Below the pieces are notes generated by a model, which made no database searches, had not been told where the DNA came from, and saw nothing but the letters and a program-made list of their open reading frames with translations. A stretch of 64,000 bases of DNA, from contig NZ_CP128400.1 in the NCBI RefSeq assembly GCF_030389965.1, positions 930,001 through 994,000 on the forward strand, read 5' to 3'. Made by a program: the position numbers and the translations under genes. Shown here piece after piece: positions 36,149 through 44,573 of the stretch (the stretch's first letter is position 1; every line of letters begins with the position of its first letter). Source of the DNA: Candidatus Chlorohelix allophototropha. GTDB taxonomy: Bacteria; Chloroflexota; Chloroflexia; Chloroheliales; Chloroheliaceae.

Positions 36149-37129
36149 TCAATTTTGGCGGTAATATACTACGCCCTCATGCTCTTCGGCTAAAATTTGA
36201 CCTTCTAGTTTCAAACGCTCAAGATGGGAAAGAACCTCCATCAAGCCCAGATAACGGTTGAAGCCCTTCAGACGATCGCCCCAGATGGTATGTGCTACCC
36301 CTTTAGCAGTGAGTGGACCATGCTCTAACCCCGCTATGATCTTATTCATACGATGGCGATGATGTAGCTTCAGATTTTCGATACGGTGACGATGATTTCC
36401 AAAGGGATGCCCATGTGCGGGTAAAATCTCATCGACCTCCAGAGCAGCAAGTTTATCCAGCGAACTCATAAAATCACCCAGTGGGTCGGGGCGAGAACCG
36501 GGATATTGCCCGATATTACTGCTGATGGTAGTCAAAAGATGATCACCTGATAAAAGTAACCGCTGTTCGCGGTTGTACAACACGAAATGACCGTTAGTAT
36601 GTCCGGGTGTCCAAACTACTTCCCAGCCATCAGTCTCATTCCGTAAGCTGACTTTCTCCCCACCTTCCACCAAAGTATCACCGGGCTTTAACTCTACCAT
36701 CTGAATGGGAAAACCGGCAGGATCACCACCTAGATCAGCCGCGCCATTTCGCAATAACCATTTATACATCGCCTCATTTGACTCTTGAGGCTTCGCGGTA
36801 CGGTAGCGCATGAAGTCATGGTCAAGCTGATGGAAAAAGATTTTTGCGCCCGGTGCAGCTTCACGCAGCGAAGAAAGCGCACCGATATGGTCGATATGGT
36901 AGTGAGTCAGAAAAATATCGGTTAACTGTTCAAAAGGAATATTCAGCGCCTTAAAGCCTTGCTGCAAATCTTCCCACGCCATTGGCAAACCTGTATCCAC
37001 CAACGCGAGGCGGTTTGTGCCTTTTAGCAGATAAACATTGATATGGTAAGGTTCAAACGGCATGGAAAGTTTTATTTTGTAGAGATTAGCCGCAACTTCT
37101 TGAATAGCAGATGTACCAGAGTCAGACAT
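36149..37129 (-). CDS. Metallo-beta-lactamase-fold hydrolase
   Basis: The metal site is complete: THYHIDH supplies HxHxDH, TPGHTNGH and SGDHLL supply later ligands, and LPAHGHPFG the last His. The C-terminal about 80 residues (helical, with HRHRMNKIIAGLEHGPLTAKGVA) match the LACTB2-like winged extension. This group includes thioester hydrolases, glyoxalase II-like enzymes and RNases, so the substrate is not determined. It lies 29 bases downstream of the exporter start, on the same strand. Confidence 0.88.
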   Translation of the reverse strand: MSDSGTSAIQEVAANLYKIKLSMPFEPYHINVYLLKGTNRLALVDTGLPMAWEDLQQGFKALNIPFEQLTDIFLTHYHIDHIGALSSLREAAPGAKIFFHQLDHDFMRYRTAKPQESNEAMYKWLLRNGAADLGGDPAGFPIQMVELKPGDTLVEGGEKVSLRNETDGWEVVWTPGHTNGHFVLYNREQRLLLSGDHLLTTISSNIGQYPGSRPDPLGDFMSSLDKLAALEVDEILPAHGHPFGNHRHRIENLKLHHRHRMNKIIAGLEHGPLTAKGVAHTIWGDRLKGFNRYLGLMEVLSHLERLKLEGQILAEEHEGVVYYRQN

Positions 37130-37317
37130 TAGGAAGGTTCCTTTAAATAAGCCAATTTAAGAGCATAAGGGTTTTATGATTGGTCACAAGTTTATATAAT
37201 AAGCCTGCTAATATTATTACGTAAAAACTTATGTGTCAACGAAACTTGAGATGAGGAAAGGAAACATTAGATGAAAAATACGGGTTTGGCAATAGTGTTA
37301 TGTAAACTTGGGGCGAA

Positions 37318-37346
37318 TTAAAGGGACACCGGAGGTAGTGTCCCTT
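37318..37346 (-). terminator. Rho-independent terminator after arginase
   Basis: AAGGGACAC and GTGTCCCTT form a nine-base-pair stem; on the - strand TTTAATT follows. It lies 20 bases after the arginase stop. Confidence 0.7.
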
Positions 37347-37366
37347 GCACTTTTCAAGCACCTGAA

Positions 37367-38347
37367 TCAGAGTATCCGTTTGCCAAGCGCCGAAGCCACC
37401 AACTCTATGCCCATTTCAACGGTGGCATCCTCTTGCAAAGTAGTGCCACCCTGCGCGAGATTGTGCCTATCTTCAAGATAACCCAAGCGCGGGTTGATTT
37501 CTACCAAATCCATAGAGACTAATGCGCCCGTTTCCGCCAACGCCTCACAGATATAGTGTGCCTCACGGTAATTCAAGCCACCACGCGCTTTAGTGCCGGT
37601 ATTGGGGGCAATATAAGGGTCAAGCGCGTCTATATCGAGGCTAAGATGGATTGGGCGATTGCCGTCTGGGTTTATTGCGTGCAGCGCCATTTCCATCACC
37701 CTACCGATACCGTAACGATCAACCTCCATCATAGTAAAAACCTTGATGCCGGATTCACGTAGCAAAACCCGCTCTTCTGGGTCAATCGAACGCACCCCGA
37801 TAAGAGTCACATGGTCGGGCTTGAGCAATTGCGTTAGCCAATCAAAACCGGGCATTGAACCGGGATTAATTTTGCCCATTAAAGCGGCAAGCGGCATGCC
37901 ATGTAAGTGACCGCTAGGCGAGCTTTCGGGAGTGTTGAAATCGCCATGAGCATCCACCCACACTACCGACACATCCGGGCGCGTCTTAACCACGCCACTA
38001 ATCGAACCCATTGCAATGCTGTGATCACCGCCAAGCGTAAGGCAGAATTTACCCTCACTGGCAACCCTAGCCACTCTTTCAGAAAGAAGGTGACAAGCAG
38101 TTCCCACTTCATGGGCGTATTTTACTTTGCCCAAAGTCACCTGACCAATATCAGATTCTCGGTGATGGGGCAGGTCAAAAGGCAAATCACCCGCATCGTT
38201 AACTTGCCAGCCTAGCTCTAGAATCGCTTGTGCTAACCCCACATCGCGTAAAGCTGTAGGGGCATCTTCTACCCCCGCCAAGTCCTGTCCCAACGCCAGT
38301 GGCGCACCCACCACCGCTACCGTTCTTGGATCGCTCAAATATTTCAT
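37367..38347 (-). CDS. Arginase-family ureohydrolase
   Basis: The binuclear manganese motifs are all present: GGDHSIAMG, VDAHGDFNTP, SGHLHGMPL and LSLDIDALDP. APNTGTKARGGL and a late VEINP complete the ureohydrolase pattern. Overall layout favours arginase (arginine to ornithine and urea) over agmatinase, but substrate choice cannot be proved by eye. ATG at 38347 follows AGAGG with good spacing; the longer frame to 38368 is unnecessary. It is transcribed alone, with its own terminator. Confidence 0.9.
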   Translation of the reverse strand: MKYLSDPRTVAVVGAPLALGQDLAGVEDAPTALRDVGLAQAILELGWQVNDAGDLPFDLPHHRESDIGQVTLGKVKYAHEVGTACHLLSERVARVASEGKFCLTLGGDHSIAMGSISGVVKTRPDVSVVWVDAHGDFNTPESSPSGHLHGMPLAALMGKINPGSMPGFDWLTQLLKPDHVTLIGVRSIDPEERVLLRESGIKVFTMMEVDRYGIGRVMEMALHAINPDGNRPIHLSLDIDALDPYIAPNTGTKARGGLNYREAHYICEALAETGALVSMDLVEINPRLGYLEDRHNLAQGGTTLQEDATVEMGIELVASALGKRIL

Positions 38348-38401
38348 AGTTGCCTCTTTACTCCACAATGAGTTGTTTTTATTCTCCCCGTTGAGAATAT
38401 T

Positions 38402-40678
38402 TTATGACAGTTCGGCAAGTATTTGTTCAAGCCCTTCTGGATTTGCTTCGAGTTCCGCAAAACCTATCAGGCGATTGAAATATTGCTGACCCTCCTGACC
38501 TTTGTAAGCACGCGCCGCGCTCAACGCTTCGGGCAAGCGTCCCTGTAACCAAAGCGCAAAGGCGCTGTATAAATCAAGCTGTGGGGCTGCTCCTTCAGTT
38601 TTACCAAGACCCTGCACCGCTTGCAAGATAACATCGGGGCGGTTCATGATAATACCTTGCCACAACAATATCTTGTAGGCTTGTTCGAGGCTTGGATCAA
38701 GCTCAACGGTACGCAGCAGCGCACTGAGCGCAGATTCCTTCGCCCCTTTCAAGCGATAGCGCAACACCATGTAAAGCCCGGAGCGCGCCGCGACCTTTTT
38801 CAGTTCCGGCATCGTTACGTTGGTAGATAGCACACTCTCATATAGCGAAGCAGCACGATCATACTGCCCGGCTTGTTCGAGTACAAAACCCTGTAACCAA
38901 CGCAGGATTCCCCGAATTTCTGCCTCTCCGCTACCCTTGCCACCCTGCCGCAACCCCAAATTTTCCTGCTTGAACCAACGCCCCCGCTCTGTAGTAGTCA
39001 AACTCTCCAATACCTCAAGCGCCTTGAGTTTTTCCTCAAAAACAGAACGGGGCGAAGTAATAGTGTAATTTTCAGCCAGAAGTACGCGCAAACATGGCAG
39101 TAACTCTCGCCCTTCAGTATAGAATGAGTAGGAAATACTCAACGCTAAGTCATAGAAACGTTGCGCCAGTGACGGGTTATAAGCTAAAGCCATTAGGGCG
39201 CGCGGAAGAGCAAAGAGCCAACCTACCGCTTCATCCAGCAACCAACGATAATAAGCCATATCTAGCACCAATTCGCCCCATTTAGAGTCACGGGCGCGAG
39301 TGGAAAGGCTGCCATTATCATCAGACTGATTTACCAATTGGTGTTCGTGAGCGGTTAGCCGCACCATTATAGCGTTGCGGGCTGACTCAATCACGCCTTC
39401 CTGAACCGGACGACTGAACCTTTGCTTTTCCACCATCAACCATCTCTGCAACGCAGCTTTTAGTGCAGGATGGAGCGGTTTCCAAAGGCTATTACTGTTC
39501 GCGCTGCTATCCCAAAGCCAAAGATATTCGCTATCCAATTGCGTTAATGTCTCAGGGGTAATCGGAAACCCGGCGGCTTCTGCTCTTGAGGCAAAATCCT
39601 CGACAAAATCAGGATGGAAATGGCGCAGGAGTGCAAGCGCAAACAAAGCGGATTTCTGAGATGCAGTAATTAGCCCGCTTTCCTCCACAAAATAAAGGAA
39701 AATGCCTTCCAACGAATTGGTAGGAGTTCTAGCTGCTGCTGCTTCCAAATTTACCAACGAGATGCCTTTAGACTGAAGATCAGCCACCAAGCGTAGCGCC
39801 AGCGGTAGCCCTTGAGCCAGTTTATAGAGCCGCAACACCTCGTCAGAGTTTGGTTTTGCTAATTTGCGTTGTTCAAGATAGGCATCGAAACCTTCCTGCG
39901 AAAGCGCAGAGAGACTGAGACGTTCGACAGTAACATTAGAAGGCAAATTAGAAACCCATGTCGGCTCAGTTTCTACCACCAACGCCCAGAAAAGCTCGCC
40001 ATTGCCGATTATTTGCGCTAACAAACGGGCTGAGTCGAATTCGTGGTAATTATCCAACAGAATATTCCGTCCTTTAGCAGCGAGCATTTTACCAAGCGCC
40101 CCCGCCATCGTTTCGGCAGGACGTAGATAAAGCATCCATTCTTCCTCGCTAAGGTGGGGCTTTAATTTACTACTCACAAAAGCACGCAACTGATTCAAAT
40201 TATTGGCATTCAGTTGCAGCAAATGCTCAAGCCCGGTTTTGACAAACAACGCCGCATCTTCCGATAGCCCGAACATATCATAGGAATTGTAAAGCTTGCG
40301 TATTAGATAATGCAGAGCTTCCGGGGGAATAGCCTGAACCGCCCGTAAACGTGGCTCAAATGGGTCTGAGGCAGTCAGATCGGGCAAGGTTAGCTCGACC
40401 TGTGCCAATTCCACTTTAATTTCAACCTCACGCGCCTGTGCGGTTATACGTGTATATTCGGTGCGATCAATCTCATCCAACAAAGCCTCAATATTATTGA
40501 CACTACTGCCAAAATAACGAGAATCGCCGAAGTAACCGGCGGCGCGTGCTTCATTTAACAAAGCGCTCTTGCCGCTGCCACTTTCGCCCAGAATTAACAA
40601 CAAGCGAGGCTGCCCTTGCGCACCAGCAATTCGGCGTATAATTTCCAATTCTGCATCACGTTCAATCAGATTTGACAT
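38402..40678 (-). CDS. STAND-like P-loop ATPase with helical repeat C-terminus
   Basis: The N-terminus reads LIERDAELEIIRRI then LLLILGESGSGKSALLNEA, a typical AAA-16/STAND Walker A. A Walker B-like NILLDNYHEFD and a helical module with GLPLALRLV follow, as in NACHT/STAND regulators. The C-terminal half consists of TPR-like helices (for example YDRAASLYESVL and KGAKESALSALLRTVELDP). It may be a ligand-controlled switch protein; no effector domain is fused. ATG at 40678 is chosen since the longer frame to 40735 has no ribosome site and would overlap the divergent promoter. Confidence 0.7.
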   Translation of the reverse strand: MSNLIERDAELEIIRRIAGAQGQPRLLLILGESGSGKSALLNEARAAGYFGDSRYFGSSVNNIEALLDEIDRTEYTRITAQAREVEIKVELAQVELTLPDLTASDPFEPRLRAVQAIPPEALHYLIRKLYNSYDMFGLSEDAALFVKTGLEHLLQLNANNLNQLRAFVSSKLKPHLSEEEWMLYLRPAETMAGALGKMLAAKGRNILLDNYHEFDSARLLAQIIGNGELFWALVVETEPTWVSNLPSNVTVERLSLSALSQEGFDAYLEQRKLAKPNSDEVLRLYKLAQGLPLALRLVADLQSKGISLVNLEAAAARTPTNSLEGIFLYFVEESGLITASQKSALFALALLRHFHPDFVEDFASRAEAAGFPITPETLTQLDSEYLWLWDSSANSNSLWKPLHPALKAALQRWLMVEKQRFSRPVQEGVIESARNAIMVRLTAHEHQLVNQSDDNGSLSTRARDSKWGELVLDMAYYRWLLDEAVGWLFALPRALMALAYNPSLAQRFYDLALSISYSFYTEGRELLPCLRVLLAENYTITSPRSVFEEKLKALEVLESLTTTERGRWFKQENLGLRQGGKGSGEAEIRGILRWLQGFVLEQAGQYDRAASLYESVLSTNVTMPELKKVAARSGLYMVLRYRLKGAKESALSALLRTVELDPSLEQAYKILLWQGIIMNRPDVILQAVQGLGKTEGAAPQLDLYSAFALWLQGRLPEALSAARAYKGQEGQQYFNRLIGFAELEANPEGLEQILAELS

Positions 40679-40815
40679 TTTTTCACACTTTCTTAAACTA
40701 TAGTGTGTGGATTCTAACCTAATATCGAAATCCATTCAACATGGAAGCCTTAATTTGTATTAAAACAATAACAAGTAAGGCGCAATCCTTATTTTATTTG
40801 ATAAAGGAGCCAATT

Positions 40816-41418
40816 ATGCCTAAAGTCGTAATCAATGATGAAGAGTTCGAAGGCGCAGAAGGTGATCTTCTACTGGATATAGCGCGACGCAACGGGTCGC
40901 ATATAGGTTTTATGTGCAATGGCAACGGAGCATGCTCAACCTGTGAATGCCGAGTTATCTCCGGAGCAGAGAACCTTTCCCCTCTCAGCGAGGCGGAAAA
41001 AGCGTGGTTAACCCCCGGTAGGTTGGAAATGGGTATGCGGTTGGGTTGCCAAGTGGGACTTGATAACAACAATCCGAATGCCAGCGTGGTGGTTTTAACG
41101 CGCGTTGAGGAATTGCGCCGTCTTTTCTTCAAATTCTTACGGGGTACACCCGAAGGAGAAACTGTACTGGAAGGTAATTTAATCAGCTTTTCTATTCGGG
41201 TTACCCTCGACCATGTTGTGATGGGACCAACAGGGTTGCTTAATTCGGTCAATCGTCTCGGAATCTTCAAAACCCTTGTACCATGGGGAAGCGATTTCAA
41301 TGTCTGGCTCAATGATGGGCTGAAGGTGTTCAGACGAATGACAGGGCGAACTACAAGCTATACTGATGCAATCGATGTGATAGAAATCGAAGAAGCCGAA
41401 GAGATTAAAAAAGATTAG
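40816..41418 (+). CDS. [2Fe-2S] ferredoxin-domain protein, candidate chlorosome envelope protein (CsmI/J/X/Y-like)
   Basis: Residues 1-90 form a plant/adrenodoxin-type [2Fe-2S] domain with ligands Cys34, Cys40, Cys43 and Cys78 (CNGNGACSTC and LGCQVG). The remaining about 110 residues are not ferredoxin: they include a hydrophobic helical stretch (LDHVVMGPTGLLNSVNRLGIF) and an acidic tail. Chlorosome envelope proteins CsmI, CsmJ and CsmX, and CsmY of Chloroflexus, have this same order of a [2Fe-2S] domain then a membrane-associated segment. In a phototroph this is attractive but rests on architecture only. A plain redox ferredoxin is the alternative. ATG 40816 has AAAGGAG upstream. Confidence 0.6.
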   Translation: MPKVVINDEEFEGAEGDLLLDIARRNGSHIGFMCNGNGACSTCECRVISGAENLSPLSEAEKAWLTPGRLEMGMRLGCQVGLDNNNPNASVVVLTRVEELRRLFFKFLRGTPEGETVLEGNLISFSIRVTLDHVVMGPTGLLNSVNRLGIFKTLVPWGSDFNVWLNDGLKVFRRMTGRTTSYTDAIDVIEIEEAEEIKKD

Positions 41419-41431
41419 CTTATCCCATTGG

Positions 41432-41459
41432 CTGCCCCTCCCAAGGGGCAGTTTTTTTT
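41432..41459 (+). terminator. Rho-independent terminator after the [2Fe-2S] protein gene
   Basis: CTGCCCCT and AGGGGCAG form an eight-base-pair stem with loop CCCA, then eight T. A monocistronic message is indicated. Confidence 0.93.
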
Positions 41460-41608
41460 GAGGAAGTTAGTGTATAGTTGAGCTTGCGCCTGCACATCCC
41501 AATACAAATTATGCTATACTAAGCCCGTTATTTTTGCAAGGTTGGATCCGCTCGTAAAATAAAGCCTCAAATAAAAGTGGGAACGAAATCACAAGGAGCA
41601 TTCTCTGA

Positions 41609-41989
41609 ATGAAAAAAGTCGCAATATTCGGTGGCATAGCGGTAGTCGCATTAATTGCAGCTCTTGTCGCGGTGTTAATTTGGGTTGATACCGATTTTCT
41701 GCGAAAACTCTCCTATGTATCATTAAGTATGATGTCGGTATTTGCATGCGGCTTACTAATCGCCGTTACCGCGCTTGTAGCAATACTAGCCGCCCTGATA
41801 CAGGTGCTTAACAACCTCACCCGCGAGAAAGTTAGCCCGCTAATCGATAAAGTCAACGAAGCCGCCGATACGGCGCGGGGTACAGCTGTTTATGTAGGTG
41901 AGGGAATAGTTTCTCCAATGGTACGCCTCGCGTCCTTGCTGGCAGCAGTGCGTGGAGCAGTTTCCGCCCTCTTCACCAAGAGGAGCTAA
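41609..41989 (+). CDS. Small membrane protein with DUF948-like tail
   Basis: The 126-residue protein has two hydrophobic segments (about 5-26 and 37-68). A predicted amphipathic helix with VNEAADTARGTAVYVGEGIVSPMVRLASLL follows. This resembles the small DUF948/YtxH-associated membrane proteins of Gram-positives and Chloroflexota, whose function is unknown. AAGGAG precedes the ATG. It is followed within a few bases by another tiny membrane protein. Confidence 0.6.
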   Translation: MKKVAIFGGIAVVALIAALVAVLIWVDTDFLRKLSYVSLSMMSVFACGLLIAVTALVAILAALIQVLNNLTREKVSPLIDKVNEAADTARGTAVYVGEGIVSPMVRLASLLAAVRGAVSALFTKRS

Positions 41990-41993
41990 TTAT

Positions 41994-42113
41994 ATGCGTC
42001 CTTACCGTGTATATAAAGCCAAAAAAAACAACAATTTCACACAAGGTTTCTGGCTAGGTCTGGTATCTGGAGCGTTGGGGGCATTAATTGTGCTGGGACG
42101 AAATAGAAATTAA
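41994..42113 (+). CDS. 39-residue single-helix membrane protein
   Basis: ATG at 41994 follows AGGAG with an eight-base gap. The peptide has a basic N-terminus (MRPYRVYKAKKNNNF) and one glycine-rich hydrophobic helix (FWLGLVSGALGALIVLG) ending RNRN. This matches the size and style of YtxH-type proteins, which often follow DUF948-type genes. Its last codons overlap the start of the next gene by 26 bases. Confidence 0.65.
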   Translation: MRPYRVYKAKKNNNFTQGFWLGLVSGALGALIVLGRNRN

Positions 42114-42948
42114 TAATTTCCGACGAGAAGGCGTAAACATACGCTATCGCTTCTTTAAGGGGGACGACTCTGCCGACCCCCTTGTTTTTGTGCATGGCTG
42201 GGCTGGTAGCCAAGATGATTGGATGTCCCTTTTTGAAGACAATTGTCAGCGAGGCATAACCTGCCTTGCCTATGATGCGCCCGGTTTCGGGATTTCACAA
42301 TTCGATAGCAAAGCAGAATCACAACGCGCCGATTTTAGCATTGAACGCTACATGGGAGATTTACTGGCGCTGCTAGATCATTTAAAGTTGCAACGGATAC
42401 GGCTAGTAGGACATAGCTGGGGTGGAGTGGTAGCAATGCGTTTTGCAGCACGCTATCCCGATCGAGTCAGCGGGCTGGTAGTGATCGGTGGAGCATACTA
42501 CGACCCTCACAACTGGATTCACCTGATCTTCAAGTGGATTAGCTGGGTAATGGTTTGGCTGATTATAGCGGTAAAACCCCTTTTGCGCCGATACAAACGT
42601 GCCAGAAAATTTGCAGTACGTCGTTACACTTATCGCCCTTTAGCCGAACACGAAGCTGAAGTGGTGATGAACGATGTAATATGTAGCGATAACCGAACGC
42701 TTGAGAAAACTCTTTGGAGCGGTTACACCGTGAAATTCAAAGAAGTCTGTCCGGCAATCACTTCCCCTACCCTATATGTGTCAGGGAAATACGATCAGGT
42801 AGCGCCTCCAATGTTTGTAAAACCCTTCGTGGATATGACTCCCGGCTCACACTACGCGGAACTGGCAAAATGTGGGCATTTCCCCATGCAGGAAGTTCCC
42901 GAACTCCTCATTGAAACTCTCAATAGTTTCTGGGAAAAAACAAGTTAG
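42088..42948 (+). CDS. Alpha/beta hydrolase
   Basis: The core is clear: DPLVFVHGWAGSQDDW (oxyanion HG), YDAPGFGISQFD, nucleophile elbow GHSWGGVVAMRFA with Ser, SGKYDQVAPP near the catalytic acid and AKCGHFPMQEVPELL with the final His. All triad positions can be assigned, unlike the hydrolase at 14395. A cap-region helix (HLIFKWISWVMVWLIIAVKP) is strongly hydrophobic and may contact lipid. The only in-frame start before the fold is TTG at 42088, inside the preceding small gene. Substrate is unknown. Confidence 0.87.
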   Translation: MCWDEIEINNFRREGVNIRYRFFKGDDSADPLVFVHGWAGSQDDWMSLFEDNCQRGITCLAYDAPGFGISQFDSKAESQRADFSIERYMGDLLALLDHLKLQRIRLVGHSWGGVVAMRFAARYPDRVSGLVVIGGAYYDPHNWIHLIFKWISWVMVWLIIAVKPLLRRYKRARKFAVRRYTYRPLAEHEAEVVMNDVICSDNRTLEKTLWSGYTVKFKEVCPAITSPTLYVSGKYDQVAPPMFVKPFVDMTPGSHYAELAKCGHFPMQEVPELLIETLNSFWEKTS

Positions 42949-42985
42949 GCTTAAGCTGATACGGAGTATATGCCTGACAGAATCA

Positions 42986-43023
42986 AATCACAGGGAATAA
43001 CATTGGTATTCCCTGTGATTTTT
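42986..43023. terminator. Strong bidirectional terminator between hydrolase and infC
   Basis: A perfect 14-base-pair stem (42986-42999 with 43007-43020) carries a seven-base loop and ends in T on the + strand and A/T-rich sequence on the other. It serves both convergent genes. Confidence 0.88.
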
Positions 43024-43034
43024 AATTTAACTTC

Positions 43035-43664
43035 TTATTTAAGAACGGTAGGCGGTGTCTGTGCGGGGACATTAGCCGGAGCAGCGGAAGTGGGTGGAGT
43101 TCCCGCTTCATTAGCCGAGCGCGGCGCACCTTCTGGGCGAACGGGCTTCTCCGATTTGGCTGCCCTAGCCATAATCATGGTAAGGGATTTTCCTTCCATC
43201 CGAGGCGACTGATCCAGAGTAGAAATGTCTTTTAACATTTCAATAAGCTGTTCCAGCAAACCCTGACCGATATCGGTATGCGCTAATTCACGACCTCTGA
43301 AACGTACCGTAATCTTAACCTTATCGCCATCTTCAAGGAAGCCACGCGCCAAACGAGCTTTCACTTTAAGGTCATGCTCTGCTATTTTAGGCTCAAGCCT
43401 GATCTCTTTTACAGTAATAACTTTCTGGGTTTTGCGGGCATCGCGCTCTTTTTTGGTCTGTTCGTATCGATATTTACCATAATCGAGTAGACGGCATACA
43501 GGAGGTTGAGCGTTAGGGGCAACTTCTACCAGATCGAAATTTCGCTGTCGTGCCATGCTTAGTGCGTCACGGGTACGCATAATGCCGGCTTGCTCTCCAT
43601 TCTCATCAATAACGCGAACTTCAGGTACGCGGATACGTTCGTTCACGCGAAGATTTTTGCTAAT
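43035..43664 (-). CDS. infC: Translation initiation factor IF-3, probable ATT start
   Basis: The IF3 N domain (NERIRVPEVRVIDENGEQAG, RNFDLVEVAPNAQPPVCRLLDYGKYRYEQ) and C domain (VKEIRLEPKIAEHDLKVKARLARGFLEDGDKVKITVRFRGRE) are complete. An Ala/Pro-rich tail of about 35 residues is added. I start at ATT 43664, preceded by AAAGGAG seven bases away, because IF3 proteins begin exactly there. ATT initiation of infC is known in E. coli and allows IF3 to repress its own synthesis. The ATG at 43715 would add 17 residues and lacks a ribosome site. rpmI and rplT do not follow. Confidence 0.93.
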   Translation of the reverse strand: MSKNLRVNERIRVPEVRVIDENGEQAGIMRTRDALSMARQRNFDLVEVAPNAQPPVCRLLDYGKYRYEQTKKERDARKTQKVITVKEIRLEPKIAEHDLKVKARLARGFLEDGDKVKITVRFRGRELAHTDIGQGLLEQLIEMLKDISTLDQSPRMEGKSLTMIMARAAKSEKPVRPEGAPRSANEAGTPPTSAAPANVPAQTPPTVLK

Positions 43665-43715
43665 AGTAAAACTCCTTTCGGCAAATTTTTTGCTGATAGT
43701 TAACAGTATTGGCAT

Positions 43716-44018
43716 AACGGTTAATCAATCTGATAATTTACCGTTTAGTGCCGGAGTAACTTCTCTACTACGAGTTGGTACTCTGCATAACTTTTAACTT
43801 CAAAAGATATGATCTAAAACCAAGATACCCTTCCGGGGACCAGAGCGATAGCTGAGGTTAGGAGAGGGTAAACTAGTAAACAAGTTGTTCAAGTCAAAAA
43901 AAGAATAAACTTGCTGGTGTTTTAAGCCCGCAGGTTTACACAACATTAATAATAACACGCATATTTCACTACGTCAACGTCATAATGTAGCGCGTTACGA
44001 GAAAAGGTAACACCGACG
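43716..44018 (-). other. infC upstream region, long leader or promoter area
   Basis: About 300 bases between the infC leader and the next hairpin hold no gene that I can support. Short complementary stretches occur, but I could not identify a defined L20-type leader or riboswitch. Confidence 0.35.
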
Positions 44019-44056
44019 AAAACCAAACAGGATGAACCATTTGCCGGTTCATCCTG
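44019..44056 (-). terminator. Rho-independent terminator after the 44132 gene
   Basis: CAGGATGAACC and GGTTCATCCTG form an 11-base-pair stem with loop of seven; on the - strand TTTGGTTTTC follows. It likely ends the long gas vesicle transcript or the last gene's own message. Confidence 0.75.
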
Positions 44057-44131
44057 AAAAGCTACCTGTAATTTATTTGAAAGAAACAGCAAGTAATTTT
44101 TGAAGGTTACTATAATTCTACTCAATCAGCA

Positions 44132-44521
44132 TTAATTATTGAAACCAAAAGGCATCTGCTTTTCTTCCAAAAGTCGGATTTTCTCTCTAAAAGAATTGAG
44201 CGATTGATAATCGCCACTGGCAATAAATTTTTGTGCCACTTTCTCAATGATTTGCGCGTTCCAGCGTTTTAGACCTTCCCATGCCAACGCAGGGTTATCC
44301 CCAAACTCCGCATAAATGTTAACTACCAGAAAAGTAAGATATTCTTTCCAGTTGAAGCTCACCCCAAAGGCAATTTCAGTATCAAGTTCGGAACAATGCT
44401 GCCGAGCAAGCCATTTATCGCCATGGTATTGTTGGTTGAACGCCGCATATATTTTTTCGAATTTTGTACGATTAAGTACACGTATTCCTTCTGCATAAGG
44501 AACGGGTATTGACTCTTTCAC
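44132..44521 (-). CDS. Hypothetical protein downstream of the gas vesicle cluster
   Basis: This 129-residue soluble protein is rich in aromatic residues (FNQQYHGDKWLARQH, FNWKEYLTFLVVNIYAEFGDNPALAWEGLKRW). I do not recognise the family. It starts at GTG after GGGG, 53 bases downstream of the CDC48-type gene. No terminator lies between them, so it may be the last gene of the cluster. No catalytic or membrane motif is visible. Confidence 0.55.
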   Translation of the reverse strand: MKESIPVPYAEGIRVLNRTKFEKIYAAFNQQYHGDKWLARQHCSELDTEIAFGVSFNWKEYLTFLVVNIYAEFGDNPALAWEGLKRWNAQIIEKVAQKFIASGDYQSLNSFREKIRLLEEKQMPFGFNN

Positions 44522-44573
44522 CGCTTTCCCCTACTTGTGTTATATCCCCTTCTAGCAATTAGCAGTCCCTCAA

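Noticed and set aside
42970-43212. Open + strand frame following the hydrolase gene
   Set aside because: It reads through a strong terminator hairpin and then opposite the infC C-terminal tail.
43665-43715. IF-3 start at ATG 43715
   Set aside because: No ribosome site precedes it, and it adds 17 residues before the normal family start at ATT 43664.
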